Shown here in pieces: positions 7,360-14,806 of a stretch of 21,765 nucleotides of DNA (position 1 is its first letter; every line of letters starts with the position of its first letter). A model generated the notes under the pieces. It was not told the DNA's origin. It saw only the letters and a program-made list of their open reading frames with translations, and ran no database searches. Location of the stretch: positions 1-21,765 of the forward strand of contig DDQW01000101.1 in NCBI GenBank assembly GCA_002342805.1, written 5' to 3'. This DNA comes from Clostridiales bacterium UBA2432 (GTDB lineage Bacteria > Bacillota > Clostridia > Lachnospirales > Vallitaleaceae). The position numbers and the translations under genes are program-made.

Positions 7360-8472
7360 TTATATTTCTATTACTTTTTCTGTCTCTTTGTCAAATAAAT
7401 GTAAACGATTAATATCAAATGCCATCTTCACTGTTTGACCAGATTCAACTTTGTAACGTGGGTCTGTTCTAGCCGTTACATCAAATGCATCTACAGAACC
7501 TATAACATTTAACTCAGCACCTAACATCTCAACAACATTAACTTCAAAGTCAATCACTGTTTCAGGATGAGCGTCCATATATGCTTGATCTTCATGAATA
7601 TCTTCCGGACGAATTCCAAATATAATCTCTTTATCGACATAGCCACCATCAATCATCGATTGAGCTTGCTTACCTTTTAATAAGATAGAGTTTGCTCCGA
7701 ATAATAAGGTAACATCATCGCCTGTTTTTGAAACTTTTGCATCCAAGAAATTCATTTGAGGTGAACCAATAAATCCGGCAACGAATAAATTAGTTGGATG
7801 ATCATAAAGGTTTGAAGGTGTATCTACCTGTTGAATAAAACCATCTTTCATTACAACAATTCTTGTTCCAAGCGTCATCGCCTCAACCTGGTCATGTGTT
7901 ACATAAATAATTGTTGTTTGAAGTCTTTGATGCAAACGAGAAATCTCGATACGCATCTGAACTCTTAACTTAGCATCAAGGTTTGATAAAGGCTCATCCA
8001 TTAAGAATACTTTCGGCTCACGTACAATGGCACGTCCCATAGCAACACGTTGACGTTGTCCACCGGATAAGGCTTTAGGTCGACGATCAAGTAATACTTC
8101 AATACCAAGTATCTTAGCAGCTTCTTGAACACGACGATCAATTTCAGCTTTTGGAGTCTTACGTAATTTAAGACCAAATGCCATATTATCATATACTGTC
8201 ATATGTGGATAAAGTGCATAGTTTTGGAATACCATCGCGATATCACGATCTTTTGGCTCGACATCATTAACAAGACGATCGCCAATGTATAATTCACCTT
8301 CTGAAATTTCTTCAAGACCGGCAATCATACGAAGTGTCGTCGATTTTCCGCATCCTGATGGACCTACGAAGATAATAAATTCTTTGTCTGCAACTTCTAG
8401 ATTAAAATCTTGAACTGCTGTTACATTTCCTGCATAAACTTTTTTGATGTTCTTAAGAGATAAACTTGCCAT
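7360..8472 (-). CDS. ugpC: Carbohydrate ABC transporter ATPase, UgpC/MsmX/MalK family (orphan)
   Basis: A 370-residue ATPase subunit of CUT1-type sugar importers. It has Walker A GPSGCGKST (37-45), signature LSGGQRQR (135-142), Walker B VFLMDEPLSNLD with Asp159-Glu160, and a C-terminal TOBE region (~240-370) containing FGIRPEDI, as in MalK, UgpC and MsmX. No binding protein or permease gene is nearby. In B. subtilis and several clostridia a single ATPase (MsmX) powers many sugar importers encoded elsewhere, and this orphan position fits that role. The alternative is loss of an adjacent transporter. ATG start, AAGGGGG ribosome site 8-9 nt upstream. It appears to be transcribed alone, with a stem-loop at 7309-7338 behind it. 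The symbol could equally be msmX; the substrate is not deducible. Confidence 0.92.
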   Translation of the reverse strand: MASLSLKNIKKVYAGNVTAVQDFNLEVADKEFIIFVGPSGCGKSTTLRMIAGLEEISEGELYIGDRLVNDVEPKDRDIAMVFQNYALYPHMTVYDNMAFGLKLRKTPKAEIDRRVQEAAKILGIEVLLDRRPKALSGGQRQRVAMGRAIVREPKVFLMDEPLSNLDAKLRVQMRIEISRLHQRLQTTIIYVTHDQVEAMTLGTRIVVMKDGFIQQVDTPSNLYDHPTNLFVAGFIGSPQMNFLDAKVSKTGDDVTLLFGANSILLKGKQAQSMIDGGYVDKEIIFGIRPEDIHEDQAYMDAHPETVIDFEVNVVEMLGAELNVIGSVDAFDVTARTDPRYKVESGQTVKMAFDINRLHLFDKETEKVIEI

Positions 8473-8710
8473 TTAATGGGCCCCCTTGTGGAATATTGGT
8501 TAATTACTGTTGCGTTAAATATACTATACTATAGTTAAGCAGCTAAAACTATGGATTAATTAAACAAAAGGTCCTTTTTGAATTTGTGAACATTGCTATT
8601 TACAGGTATTTTGTAGTATTTTACCGTCCTATTCGCTTTTAATACTATCTACATTCACCAAGTGGATACCTTCGATCTACAAAAGACGGCTACATTTATG
8701 GACACTTTGT
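8473..8710. other. 238-bp gene-free stretch between the YitT and UgpC-type genes
   Basis: It carries the ribosome site of the ATPase gene (near 8480) and probably its promoter. Tandem TATAGT-like -10 hexamers lie near 8520-8535 on the minus strand, but no -35 at the right distance was recognised. A weak 7-bp hairpin with one mismatch or wobble (8698-8714) overlaps the stop codon of the YitT gene, with no T tract. No coding frame or RNA family was recognised. Confidence 0.4.
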
Positions 8711-9604
8711 CTATTTTATAGCTTCATTTTTAGAGACTTCATACTCTACAAATCCTTCGCCGACCACTTCTCGAACGTCAGCAACGATCACAAATGCGTT
8801 TTTATCGATATCTCGAACAATTTCTTTGAGTTTTACGATTTCTCTTTTAGACACAACGCACAATAGCAACTCCTTTTTATTGTGGGTATATTTTCCTTCA
8901 CCATGAAGACCGGTAACCCCTCGATCTAAATTAATCATCAGTTGTTCCGAAATAGCTTCACTAAAATCCGAAATGATAAATGCGGCTTTTGAAAAATGTA
9001 AACCTTCTAATATACCATCAATAACTTTCACCGATATATATATAGAAATTATGGCATACATGGTTTTCTCCGGACCAAAAAGATAAAGACCCAATAAAAT
9101 AATCAAGGCATCCAAAAAAAGCATAATCTGAGCAACCGAAATATGTTTAGCAAAATGTTGAATGATACTCGCTGCCAAGTCCGTTCCACCTGTTGTTGAA
9201 AAGGCACTAAAAACAAGCCCCAAGCCTATACCGGCAAGTAATCCGCCAAAAATCCCACCTAATAGCACGTCAAATGTTAAGGGTTGTAGACCGCCTGTAT
9301 AAAAAAGAGCAAATGACAAATAGAAGGTCGCAAATAAACTTCTGGCACCAAAATGTCTTCCTTTTAGCAAAAAGGCAATGATAAAAAGAGGAATGTTAAT
9401 AACCATGTTAGTTATATAGATAGGTATTCCACCGTCAACAAAACCTTCTGTCACTGATTTAATGATAATGGCAAGACCAGTCACACCTCCTGTAACCATT
9501 TCCAAAGGATCAAAAAACATATTAATTGATATCGCTAATATAGTGGTTCCGATAATAATCAGAACGTAATCCAAAATCGGATGCCGTTTACTTCGTATTT
9601 CCAT
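8711..9604 (-). CDS. YitT family membrane protein (DUF161 + DUF2179)
   Basis: A 297-residue membrane protein with about five or six spans in residues ~12-205. Features typical of YitT proteins include the N-terminal YVLIIIGTTILAISINMF, a GGVTGLAIII loop and the glycine-rich STTGGTDLAASII segment. Residues ~215-290 form the soluble DUF2179 domain (FIISDFSEAISEQLM, then DRGVTGLHGEGKYT). The biochemical role of this family is not established, though members are common in Firmicutes in several paralogues. It is the last gene of the LCP-LCP-TagA-YitT run, 9 nt after the glycosyltransferase gene, with an AGAGGT ribosome site. Co-transcription may hint at an envelope-related role, but conserved function should not be assumed. 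Confidence 0.9.
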   Translation of the reverse strand: MEIRSKRHPILDYVLIIIGTTILAISINMFFDPLEMVTGGVTGLAIIIKSVTEGFVDGGIPIYITNMVINIPLFIIAFLLKGRHFGARSLFATFYLSFALFYTGGLQPLTFDVLLGGIFGGLLAGIGLGLVFSAFSTTGGTDLAASIIQHFAKHISVAQIMLFLDALIILLGLYLFGPEKTMYAIISIYISVKVIDGILEGLHFSKAAFIISDFSEAISEQLMINLDRGVTGLHGEGKYTHNKKELLLCVVSKREIVKLKEIVRDIDKNAFVIVADVREVVGEGFVEYEVSKNEAIK

Positions 9605-9613
9605 AATCTACCT

Positions 9614-10342
9614 CTACTTATATTTTCGACCTTCTAAAAGCATTTTGATTAAAAACAAGGGCAATTTTAACATACGTTTAAATCGTGTCGGTTGTTTCAT
9701 CAACCGATAAAACCATTCCAGATTCAGACGTATAAAAATCTTAGGCGCACGTTTAACCACGCCAGCCATCCCGTCAAAGGAACCACCAACACCTGCAAAC
9801 ACTTTTGCATCAATACGTTCCTTATATTGAGCAATCCATTTTTCCTGGCGTGGCGCACCTAGTCCAACAAGCAATAGATCCGGTTTCACACGATTAATAT
9901 CCGCAATCACTTTTTCATCGTCTCTTTCATAGCCATTCCATGTTCCGACAACGGATAATCCAGGATGTTTCTTCTGCATTGTTTTCACCGCCAGCTCTGC
10001 AACGCCTTCTTTTGAGCCAAAAAAATATACGGTATAGTCCGTATCTTTTAATACTTCGAATAATTGTTGAATAAAATCATATCCAGCAACTCTCTCTTTT
10101 AATGGTCTCCCAATTAACTTTGATCCAATGACAACCCCAATCCCATCCGGTAAGATCAAATCTGCTTGGTTTAGATTCCCTTTTAAGTCCTTATCATCAT
10201 ATGCCGCCATAACAATTTCCGGATTTGGCGTGTAAATAACTGACTTGGTTTGTCTTGAAAACAAACCAAGTCCATATTTAAGGGCTTCTTTCATATTAAT
10301 ATTATCAAATCCTACACCTAAAATATTCACTCTATCTTTCAT
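9614..10342 (-). CDS. WecG/TagA/CpsF family glycosyltransferase (GT26)
   Basis: A 242-residue GT26 enzyme. TagA-type members add N-acetylmannosamine to undecaprenyl-PP-GlcNAc in wall teichoic acid linkage-unit synthesis; WecG-type members add ManNAcA. Seen are TPNPEIVMAA (38-47), the catalytic-base motif LPDGIG with Asp66 (equivalent to Asp65 of Thermoanaerobacter TagA), GLGAPRQEKW (161-170) and GVGGSFDGMAGVVKRAP. The basic C-terminal tail (WFYRLMKQPTRFKRMLKLP and beyond) is the membrane-association appendage of the family. It lies 12 nt after an LCP ligase gene and 9 nt before the YitT gene. With two LCP ligases upstream it supports synthesis of a wall-linked glycopolymer, although the chain-forming enzymes must be elsewhere. 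ATG start with a GGTGAGG site. The exact donor sugar is not deducible. Confidence 0.9.
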   Translation of the reverse strand: MKDRVNILGVGFDNINMKEALKYGLGLFSRQTKSVIYTPNPEIVMAAYDDKDLKGNLNQADLILPDGIGVVIGSKLIGRPLKERVAGYDFIQQLFEVLKDTDYTVYFFGSKEGVAELAVKTMQKKHPGLSVVGTWNGYERDDEKVIADINRVKPDLLLVGLGAPRQEKWIAQYKERIDAKVFAGVGGSFDGMAGVVKRAPKIFIRLNLEWFYRLMKQPTRFKRMLKLPLFLIKMLLEGRKYK

Positions 10343-10354
10343 ACGGCCTCACCT

Positions 10355-11734
10355 TTATTGATCACTGTCATTGGTCCCAATAGCGATAACGACTTGAATC
10401 TCTTTATCCATCAGCGATTCATCGACACTTATTTTAGGATTATTAAAATGCTTTTCTAAAGCTTCACCAACTTCTTGCGCAGGGGCTAATATAAGCGTTT
10501 GTTTTAATGACTTATCTTCATAGTTACTGGCGTCAACAACATCAAAGCCTTGGCTTTTCAATCGCTCTTGAGTACGTCCTGCAAGTCCTCCGACATTTGT
10601 TCCATTTTGAACAGATATGGTAAACTCTGTCGGGTCTAGAATTTTAACGGGATCAACCTCGACCTCTACATTTTGTTCTTGAGTTTGGTCTCCCTCTATA
10701 TCTTCACTTTCCGGTGTCTGAACAATGTTCTTTTTATTAATAATGCTCTCTATCAACTCTTTGGATGCTGCTTGATCATATGTATATGAACCATCCGTAG
10801 AGCTTGGTCCTCCCGGAAGGGTTGTCATACTAATCTTATCGGCGGAAATATCATCAATGTATATCAAATAATCCACTGCATCTGTGAAGTCCGTTGTAAC
10901 ATGATTAAAAATTGTTTCAAGAATTGTCACCATATTGAATTTTTTGTCCGGTTCAAGGGCTTGCTGCATAAAGGCCTTCATAAATTCATGTTGCATATCA
11001 ATTCGCCCGATATCTGCATTTGAATATCCATAGCGATAACGTACAAGTTGCTCCGCTTGGGCACCATTTAAACCTTGATAGCCTGCATCTAAATTAATAT
11101 ATAAGTCTTGAAGAGGATCGCTGTATTTCATTGGTTCCGGAATATCCATATAAATGGGACCAACTGCGTCAACAATATACTTAAATCCTTCTAAGTTCAT
11201 ATTCACATAGTAATCAATTTTTACCCCAAAAACTTGTTCTAAAACATCTACAGATGTTTCATTACGTTTCTTGCTACTCACATAAGCCGGAATGGCATTA
11301 ATTCGTGAATATTGTTTGACATCGCTTCGAACCTTGCTTATTTCTGAATATATATCATCCGGAATTTTAACCTTTGTATCTCTCGGAATTGAAATAATAT
11401 CAATATCACCAAGCTTGTGATTAAAAAAAGCAATCATATTTACATCTGTCCGATATCCGTCTTCATCAACACCAAAAATAGCAACAGTCGTTAGTTCTTT
11501 GGATGCTAAGTGTGAAGCATCTTCTTCACTCATAATATCGTCTATGCCATCATCCGTTCCATTGACCGTAATCGGATTGTTCTTGAGGGCATCCAAGATC
11601 TTATTACTTGTTATCTGAACATATCCATATGTTCCTAGAGAAGCAAGAATGATAAGTAATACAAAAGATACAAAAAATATCTTAATAAATTTATTTAACA
11701 AATATACTTGTCGATTGTTTTTTTTCTTTGCCAT
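10355..11734 (-). CDS. LytR-CpsA-Psr (LCP) wall-polymer ligase with LytR_C domain
   Basis: A 459-residue extracellular enzyme with an N-terminal basic tail and one membrane span (~12-36), an LCP catalytic domain (~85-300) and a C-terminal LytR_C domain (~370-455, FTISVQNGTNVGGLAGRTQE). LCP proteins transfer undecaprenyl-linked glycopolymers to peptidoglycan. Conserved charged positions are present: GVD and RTD near the start of the domain, IPRDTKV, and RYRYGYSNADIGRIDMQHEF containing the paired arginines and distal Arg/Gln site. A low-complexity acidic linker separates the two domains. It follows another LCP gene by 15 nt and precedes the TagA-type gene by 12 nt. ATG start with AAGGGG. Function class secure, polymer unknown. 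Confidence 0.93.
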   Translation of the reverse strand: MAKKKNNRQVYLLNKFIKIFFVSFVLLIILASLGTYGYVQITSNKILDALKNNPITVNGTDDGIDDIMSEEDASHLASKELTTVAIFGVDEDGYRTDVNMIAFFNHKLGDIDIISIPRDTKVKIPDDIYSEISKVRSDVKQYSRINAIPAYVSSKKRNETSVDVLEQVFGVKIDYYVNMNLEGFKYIVDAVGPIYMDIPEPMKYSDPLQDLYINLDAGYQGLNGAQAEQLVRYRYGYSNADIGRIDMQHEFMKAFMQQALEPDKKFNMVTILETIFNHVTTDFTDAVDYLIYIDDISADKISMTTLPGGPSSTDGSYTYDQAASKELIESIINKKNIVQTPESEDIEGDQTQEQNVEVEVDPVKILDPTEFTISVQNGTNVGGLAGRTQERLKSQGFDVVDASNYEDKSLKQTLILAPAQEVGEALEKHFNNPKISVDESLMDKEIQVVIAIGTNDSDQ

Positions 11735-11749
11735 GATAACCCCTTAATT

Positions 11750-12742
11750 CTAATCATTATTATTAATTAACGCATTTACTATTTTATGATGTTCCTCTAA
11801 TGACCATTTTTGGTACCATTTGTCATCAATTTGCTCTCCATAAGAGGGTAAAATCACCATATTTTCTGATTTTAAAATATTTTGCTGATCCATTTCAAAA
11901 AAGTATTCTGCATACTCTAGTGCAAATGCTAATCCAAAATCCGAATCAAATATATTATATCCGATAGTTGCTAATTCAGCAACCTTATCAAAGTCCCTAA
12001 TTTGACTAATTTTGGTATATAATGCAACCATAAAATCTTGCTGAACTTGAATCCGTTGCAAATCCCCCATTCTATATTGACGATAGCGTACAAGTTGTTC
12101 GGCTTTGTCACCATCTAAGAGTTGCTCTCCCTTTTGTAAGTCAATATATAAGTCTTGAACTGGGTCATTATAATACATACGCTGGGGCACAAAAAATTCA
12201 ACCCCTCCAACAGCATCGACGACTTCTCTAAAGCCTCCGACATCAATCGTTGCCATATAGTCAATCTCTAATCCAACTATCTCACCAATAATCTTTTTTA
12301 CTTGCTTTAAAGCTTCATTATCCTTACCAAGGTTATAATATACTTCACCCAGTTTACAATATGCAATCCGATTATTTGGATCGTTTTCTTTTATTGTTTT
12401 AAAGGGTTCCTTACGAAAATCAATGTGCAAATCTCTGGGAACCGATATAACTTTAAATTCACTATCTGAGGCATCAAAATAACCGACCATAATTACATCT
12501 GTTAAACCTCTTGATTTGTCAAATCCGATTAATAGTCCTGTAAACGAATCCGGATGAAAGACATCTTCTTGTTCAGGTTCTTCCTCTTCGGTTTCATCTT
12601 CGTCTTGTTGATTTTCAACTTGTGGATTAGCCTCTATCTCTTCCTTCTGATCTTTTTGAATCCCGACAATTAATAAGGAACTTAAAAATATTATCACAAT
12701 CGTCACGGATAATATTAATAACTCACGCAAATCTTTATCCAT
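11750..12742 (-). CDS. LytR-CpsA-Psr (LCP) family protein, shorter paralogue
   Basis: About 330 residues: a short N-terminal tail, one membrane span, a strongly acidic linker rich in Glu/Asp/Gln, and an LCP domain without the LytR_C tail of its neighbour. Family residues are retained: GFDKSRGLTDVIMV (both aspartates, though the usual Arg-Ser-Asp is Leu-Thr-Asp), SVPRDLHIDF, and VRYRQYRMGDLQRIQVQQ with the paired arginines and Gln. It probably attaches a surface polymer to peptidoglycan and may be specialised or partly redundant with the longer paralogue. Start choice: the ATG at 12742 has GGAGGG 4 nt upstream, whereas the longer frame begins at a TTG (12769) with no ribosome site. It is the first gene of the envelope operon and diverges from the SDR gene. 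Confidence 0.9.
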   Translation of the reverse strand: MDKDLRELLILSVTIVIIFLSSLLIVGIQKDQKEEIEANPQVENQQDEDETEEEEPEQEDVFHPDSFTGLLIGFDKSRGLTDVIMVGYFDASDSEFKVISVPRDLHIDFRKEPFKTIKENDPNNRIAYCKLGEVYYNLGKDNEALKQVKKIIGEIVGLEIDYMATIDVGGFREVVDAVGGVEFFVPQRMYYNDPVQDLYIDLQKGEQLLDGDKAEQLVRYRQYRMGDLQRIQVQQDFMVALYTKISQIRDFDKVAELATIGYNIFDSDFGLAFALEYAEYFFEMDQQNILKSENMVILPSYGEQIDDKWYQKWSLEEHHKIVNALINNND

Positions 12743-12811
12743 TACACCCTCCATACAAATTAGTCTCAACCACTATATTACCATATATACATCCCTTCTG
12801 CATATAAAAAT

Positions 12812-12840
12812 TTGATTAAGTTTTAAAAATACGTTATATT
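12812..12840 (+). promoter_or_regulatory. Promoter of the SDR gene (TTGATT, 17 bp, TATATT)
   Basis: A -35-like TTGATT at 12812-12817 and -10-like TATATT at 12835-12840 are spaced by exactly 17 bp and lie 35 bp upstream of the start codon. No equally clear promoter was found for the divergent LCP operon. Confidence 0.65.
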
Positions 12841-12874
12841 ATTCATAGAATACTTACCTAGGAAAGGAATAGTT

Positions 12875-13606
12875 ATGAGTGATCTATCATTAGTTCTTGT
12901 TACCGGTGCGTCTAAAGGAATCGGCAGGGCTATTGCAATAAGGCTTGCCAGCAAAGATACTTTGGTTGTTTGTATCTCAAAAAGTGACCAAGACGGACTA
13001 CTTGAAACATGCAATGCAATTAAAGACAAAGGATACTTTGCACATCCCATATTATGTGACGTATCTGACTATAAAAACGTTTCACAAATGTTTGAAGAAA
13101 TTCGTTTATTGAAGCATCCTATTCGCATTCTTATCAACAATGCCGGGGTCAGTCAGGTTAAGTTATTCACAGATACCTCTTATGACGATTGGCAACATGT
13201 GATGAATACTAATTTGACCTCTGTATATAATATGTGCTCTTTTTGCGTTCCTGATATGATTTACGAAAAGAAAGGATCCATACTCAACATAAGTTCTATT
13301 TGGGGAAATGATGGTGCGTCCATGGAAGTCGCCTACTCCGCTTCAAAAGGTGGGGTAAATAGCTTCACAAAAGCTTTAGCTAAAGAATTGGGACCGTCAA
13401 ATATTCGTGTAAATGCTATCGCATGCGGTGTCATCGACACTGGAATGAATGCATTTCTTACGAAAGAAGAACATGACGAATTGGCCAATTCAATTTCAAT
13501 GTCCCGTTACGGAACTCCCGAAGAAGTCGCCGAATTCGTTTACGCCATCATCAACCACAGTCCTTACCTCACCGGACAAGTCATAACTTATGACGGAGGT
13601 ATATAA
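12875..13606 (+). CDS. Short-chain dehydrogenase/reductase, probably EF-P 5-aminopentanone reductase (YmfI-like)
   Basis: A 243-residue classical SDR with the NADP-binding motif TGASKGIG (~10-17), NNAG, catalytic Ser in LNISSIWG, and Tyr-x-x-x-Lys in YSASKGG; it ends in ITYDGGI like FabG-type enzymes. The signature around the active site (ISSIWGNDGASMEVAYSASK) and IRVNAIACGVIDTGMN resembles, from memory, the clostridial and Bacillus YmfI family. YmfI reduces 5-aminopentanone on elongation factor P to 5-aminopentanol. The more general alternative is 3-oxoacyl-ACP reductase (FabG); no fatty-acid genes are nearby, which mildly favours YmfI. It is a lone plus-strand gene with its own promoter and an AGGAAAGG ribosome site. 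A very long inverted repeat begins 14 nt after its stop codon. Confidence 0.85.
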   Translation: MSDLSLVLVTGASKGIGRAIAIRLASKDTLVVCISKSDQDGLLETCNAIKDKGYFAHPILCDVSDYKNVSQMFEEIRLLKHPIRILINNAGVSQVKLFTDTSYDDWQHVMNTNLTSVYNMCSFCVPDMIYEKKGSILNISSIWGNDGASMEVAYSASKGGVNSFTKALAKELGPSNIRVNAIACGVIDTGMNAFLTKEEHDELANSISMSRYGTPEEVAEFVYAIINHSPYLTGQVITYDGGI

Positions 13607-13619
13607 ATAATAGATATTT

Positions 13620-13768
13620 TGACAAAAGCAGGCACATCTTGCATCATGGGAACTCAAGTCCTGACTGTGATTAGTAATATCTTTCTGAATCGATTTTTGA
13701 TTTAGGAAGATATTTCTGATTGCAGTTAGGACTTGCACTCCCACAGCGAGATGTGCCTACTATTGTCA
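13620..13768 (+). repeat. 149-bp near-complete inverted repeat (long imperfect hairpin)
   Basis: The left arm (13620-13691) and right arm (13699-13768) are reverse complements over nearly their full length around a 7-nt loop. By hand alignment about 55 pairs are Watson-Crick. About 7 more are G-U in a plus-strand transcript. The rest are a 4x2 internal loop, a 3-nt mismatch patch (13652-13654) and a few single mismatches. Only about 3 of the differences would be G-U in a minus-strand transcript. The ends read TGACAA and TTGTCA. It occupies most of the gap between the convergent SDR and argF genes and has no T tract on either side. It could be a structured RNA, a MITE-like or other palindromic element, or an atypical bidirectional terminator. 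No known family was recognised. Confidence 0.85.
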
Positions 13769-13799
13769 TTTGTTCAATTATTTCTAATTCTCGCACTAC

Positions 13800-14738
13800 T
13801 TAGCGGCCACAGGTTGCGACCATGACGGCTTTGATGGTATGCATACGGTTTTCGGCTTCATCAAAAATTGTTTTACTGAACTTTTCAAACACCTCTTCCG
13901 TGATTTCATATCCTTTAACCGCTGGAAGGCAGTGCATGGCAACGGCTTCGGGTAATGCTTTCGCCATTAAATCTGCGTTGACCTGATAAGGTCTTAACTG
14001 CTCAACACGCTCTTTACTCTTGTCTTCTTCTCCCATCGATACCCATACATCTGTGTATACAGCATGAGAACCTTCAACTTCATTTATGTCATCAATAATG
14101 GTAATTTTTGATCCGGACGCTTTTGCAAAACCCTCACATTCCTTAACCAAGTCTTGGTCTGGCCATAAAAACGACGGCGCAATGATTGAAAAATCGATGC
14201 CGATTTTTGAACACCCAATCATTAATGAGTTCCCCATATTATTACGTCCGTCTCCAATATAGGTCATTTTTATGCCTTTTAATGTACCAAAGGTTTCTTT
14301 GATGGTCATTAAATCTGCCAAAATCTGGGTTGGATGATAGGTATCCGTCAGCCCATTCCAAACCGGAACACCACTATAGGCGGCCAAGGTATTGACTGTC
14401 TCTTGTTGAAACCCTCTAAATTCAATCCCATCAAATAGGCGGCCTAATACACGCGCTGTATCTTCCACAGACTCTTTATGGCCTAACTGGATATCATTTT
14501 TACCTAAATATTCCGGATGCCCACCTTCATCAACACATCCCACGGTAAATGCACACCTAGTTCTTGTGGACGGTTTTTCGAAAATCAAAGCGATATTTTT
14601 TCCTTCAAGCAAATCCCCTTTGATTCCCATCATCTTTTTCTTTTTTAACGTAATCGCTAAGTCAACCAAATACTCAATTTCTTCTTTTGTATAATCCTTG
14701 AGCGTCAGCAAACTCTTTCCTTTTAAGTTTATTGCCAT
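13800..14738 (-). CDS. argF: Ornithine carbamoyltransferase
   Basis: A 312-residue cytoplasmic enzyme that joins carbamoyl phosphate and ornithine to give citrulline in arginine synthesis. Motifs: carbamoyl-phosphate site STRTR (57-61), HPTQ (135-138), the ornithine-binding SMG loop (234-236) and HCLP (269-272), ending VATCGR. No other arginine gene or arcA/arcC is adjacent. A catabolic arcB role cannot be ruled out by protein sequence alone, but the perfect ArgR-type operator just upstream favours an arginine-repressed biosynthetic argF. A consensus promoter overlaps the end of ppk. The ATG follows AGAGGTGAG. It may also receive read-through from the ppx-ppk operon, since no terminator separates them. 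Confidence 0.95.
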   Translation of the reverse strand: MAINLKGKSLLTLKDYTKEEIEYLVDLAITLKKKKMMGIKGDLLEGKNIALIFEKPSTRTRCAFTVGCVDEGGHPEYLGKNDIQLGHKESVEDTARVLGRLFDGIEFRGFQQETVNTLAAYSGVPVWNGLTDTYHPTQILADLMTIKETFGTLKGIKMTYIGDGRNNMGNSLMIGCSKIGIDFSIIAPSFLWPDQDLVKECEGFAKASGSKITIIDDINEVEGSHAVYTDVWVSMGEEDKSKERVEQLRPYQVNADLMAKALPEAVAMHCLPAVKGYEITEEVFEKFSKTIFDEAENRMHTIKAVMVATCGR

Positions 14739-14751
14739 CTTCTCACCTCTT

Positions 14752-14765
14752 TGAATATGTATTCA
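14752..14765. promoter_or_regulatory. ArgR/AhrC-type operator (ARG box)
   Basis: TGAATATGTATTCA is a perfect TGAAT-N4-ATTCA palindrome, matching the well-known ARG box core. It sits between the argF -10 (14778-14783) and the ribosome site, where a bound ArgR hexamer would block initiation or promoter clearance. A degenerate second half-site (ATGAAAAAT on the minus strand, ~14768-14776) lies next to it, as expected for paired boxes. Confidence 0.82.
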
Positions 14766-14777
14766 TTATTTTTCATA

Positions 14778-14806
14778 ATTATACTTCTTCTCAGTGCTTT
14801 TGTCAA
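14778..14806 (-). promoter_or_regulatory. argF promoter, consensus TTGACA-17 bp-TATAAT
   Basis: On the minus strand a perfect -35 TTGACA (14806-14801) and perfect -10 TATAAT (14783-14778) are separated by exactly 17 bp. The -35 overlaps the ppk stop codon (14805-14803). Such a full-consensus promoter should be strong, consistent with a need for tight repression by the adjacent ARG box. Confidence 0.88.

Noticed and set aside
8001..8192. 63-codon minus-strand frame inside the ABC ATPase gene
   Set aside because: It is wholly contained in another frame of a gene with intact Walker and signature motifs; chance frame.
8500..8520. Possible catabolite-repression (cre) site upstream of the sugar ATPase gene
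   Set aside because: ATTTAACGCAACAG resembles cre only loosely and lacks the central spacing and symmetry of the consensus.
8698..8714. Hairpin ATGGACA-CTT-TGTCTAT at the end of the YitT gene as a terminator
   Set aside because: It needs a wobble or mismatch, has only seven pairs and no T tract on the minus strand.
12743..12769. Longer start (TTG at 12769) for the shorter LCP gene
   Set aside because: No Shine-Dalgarno site precedes the TTG, while GGAGGG sits 4 nt ahead of the ATG at 12742.
13496..13744. 82-codon minus-strand open frame across the SDR end and the long inverted repeat
   Set aside because: It lies antisense to the end of the SDR gene and within the palindrome, has no ribosome site worth noting, and its translation shows no family features; the palindrome explains the sequence better.
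13620..13768. Reading the long palindrome as an integron attC site or a group II intron remnant
   Set aside because: No GTTRRRY/RYYYAAC core sites and no intron boundary or domain V-like sequence were recognised; near-continuous pairing of both arms is unlike either.
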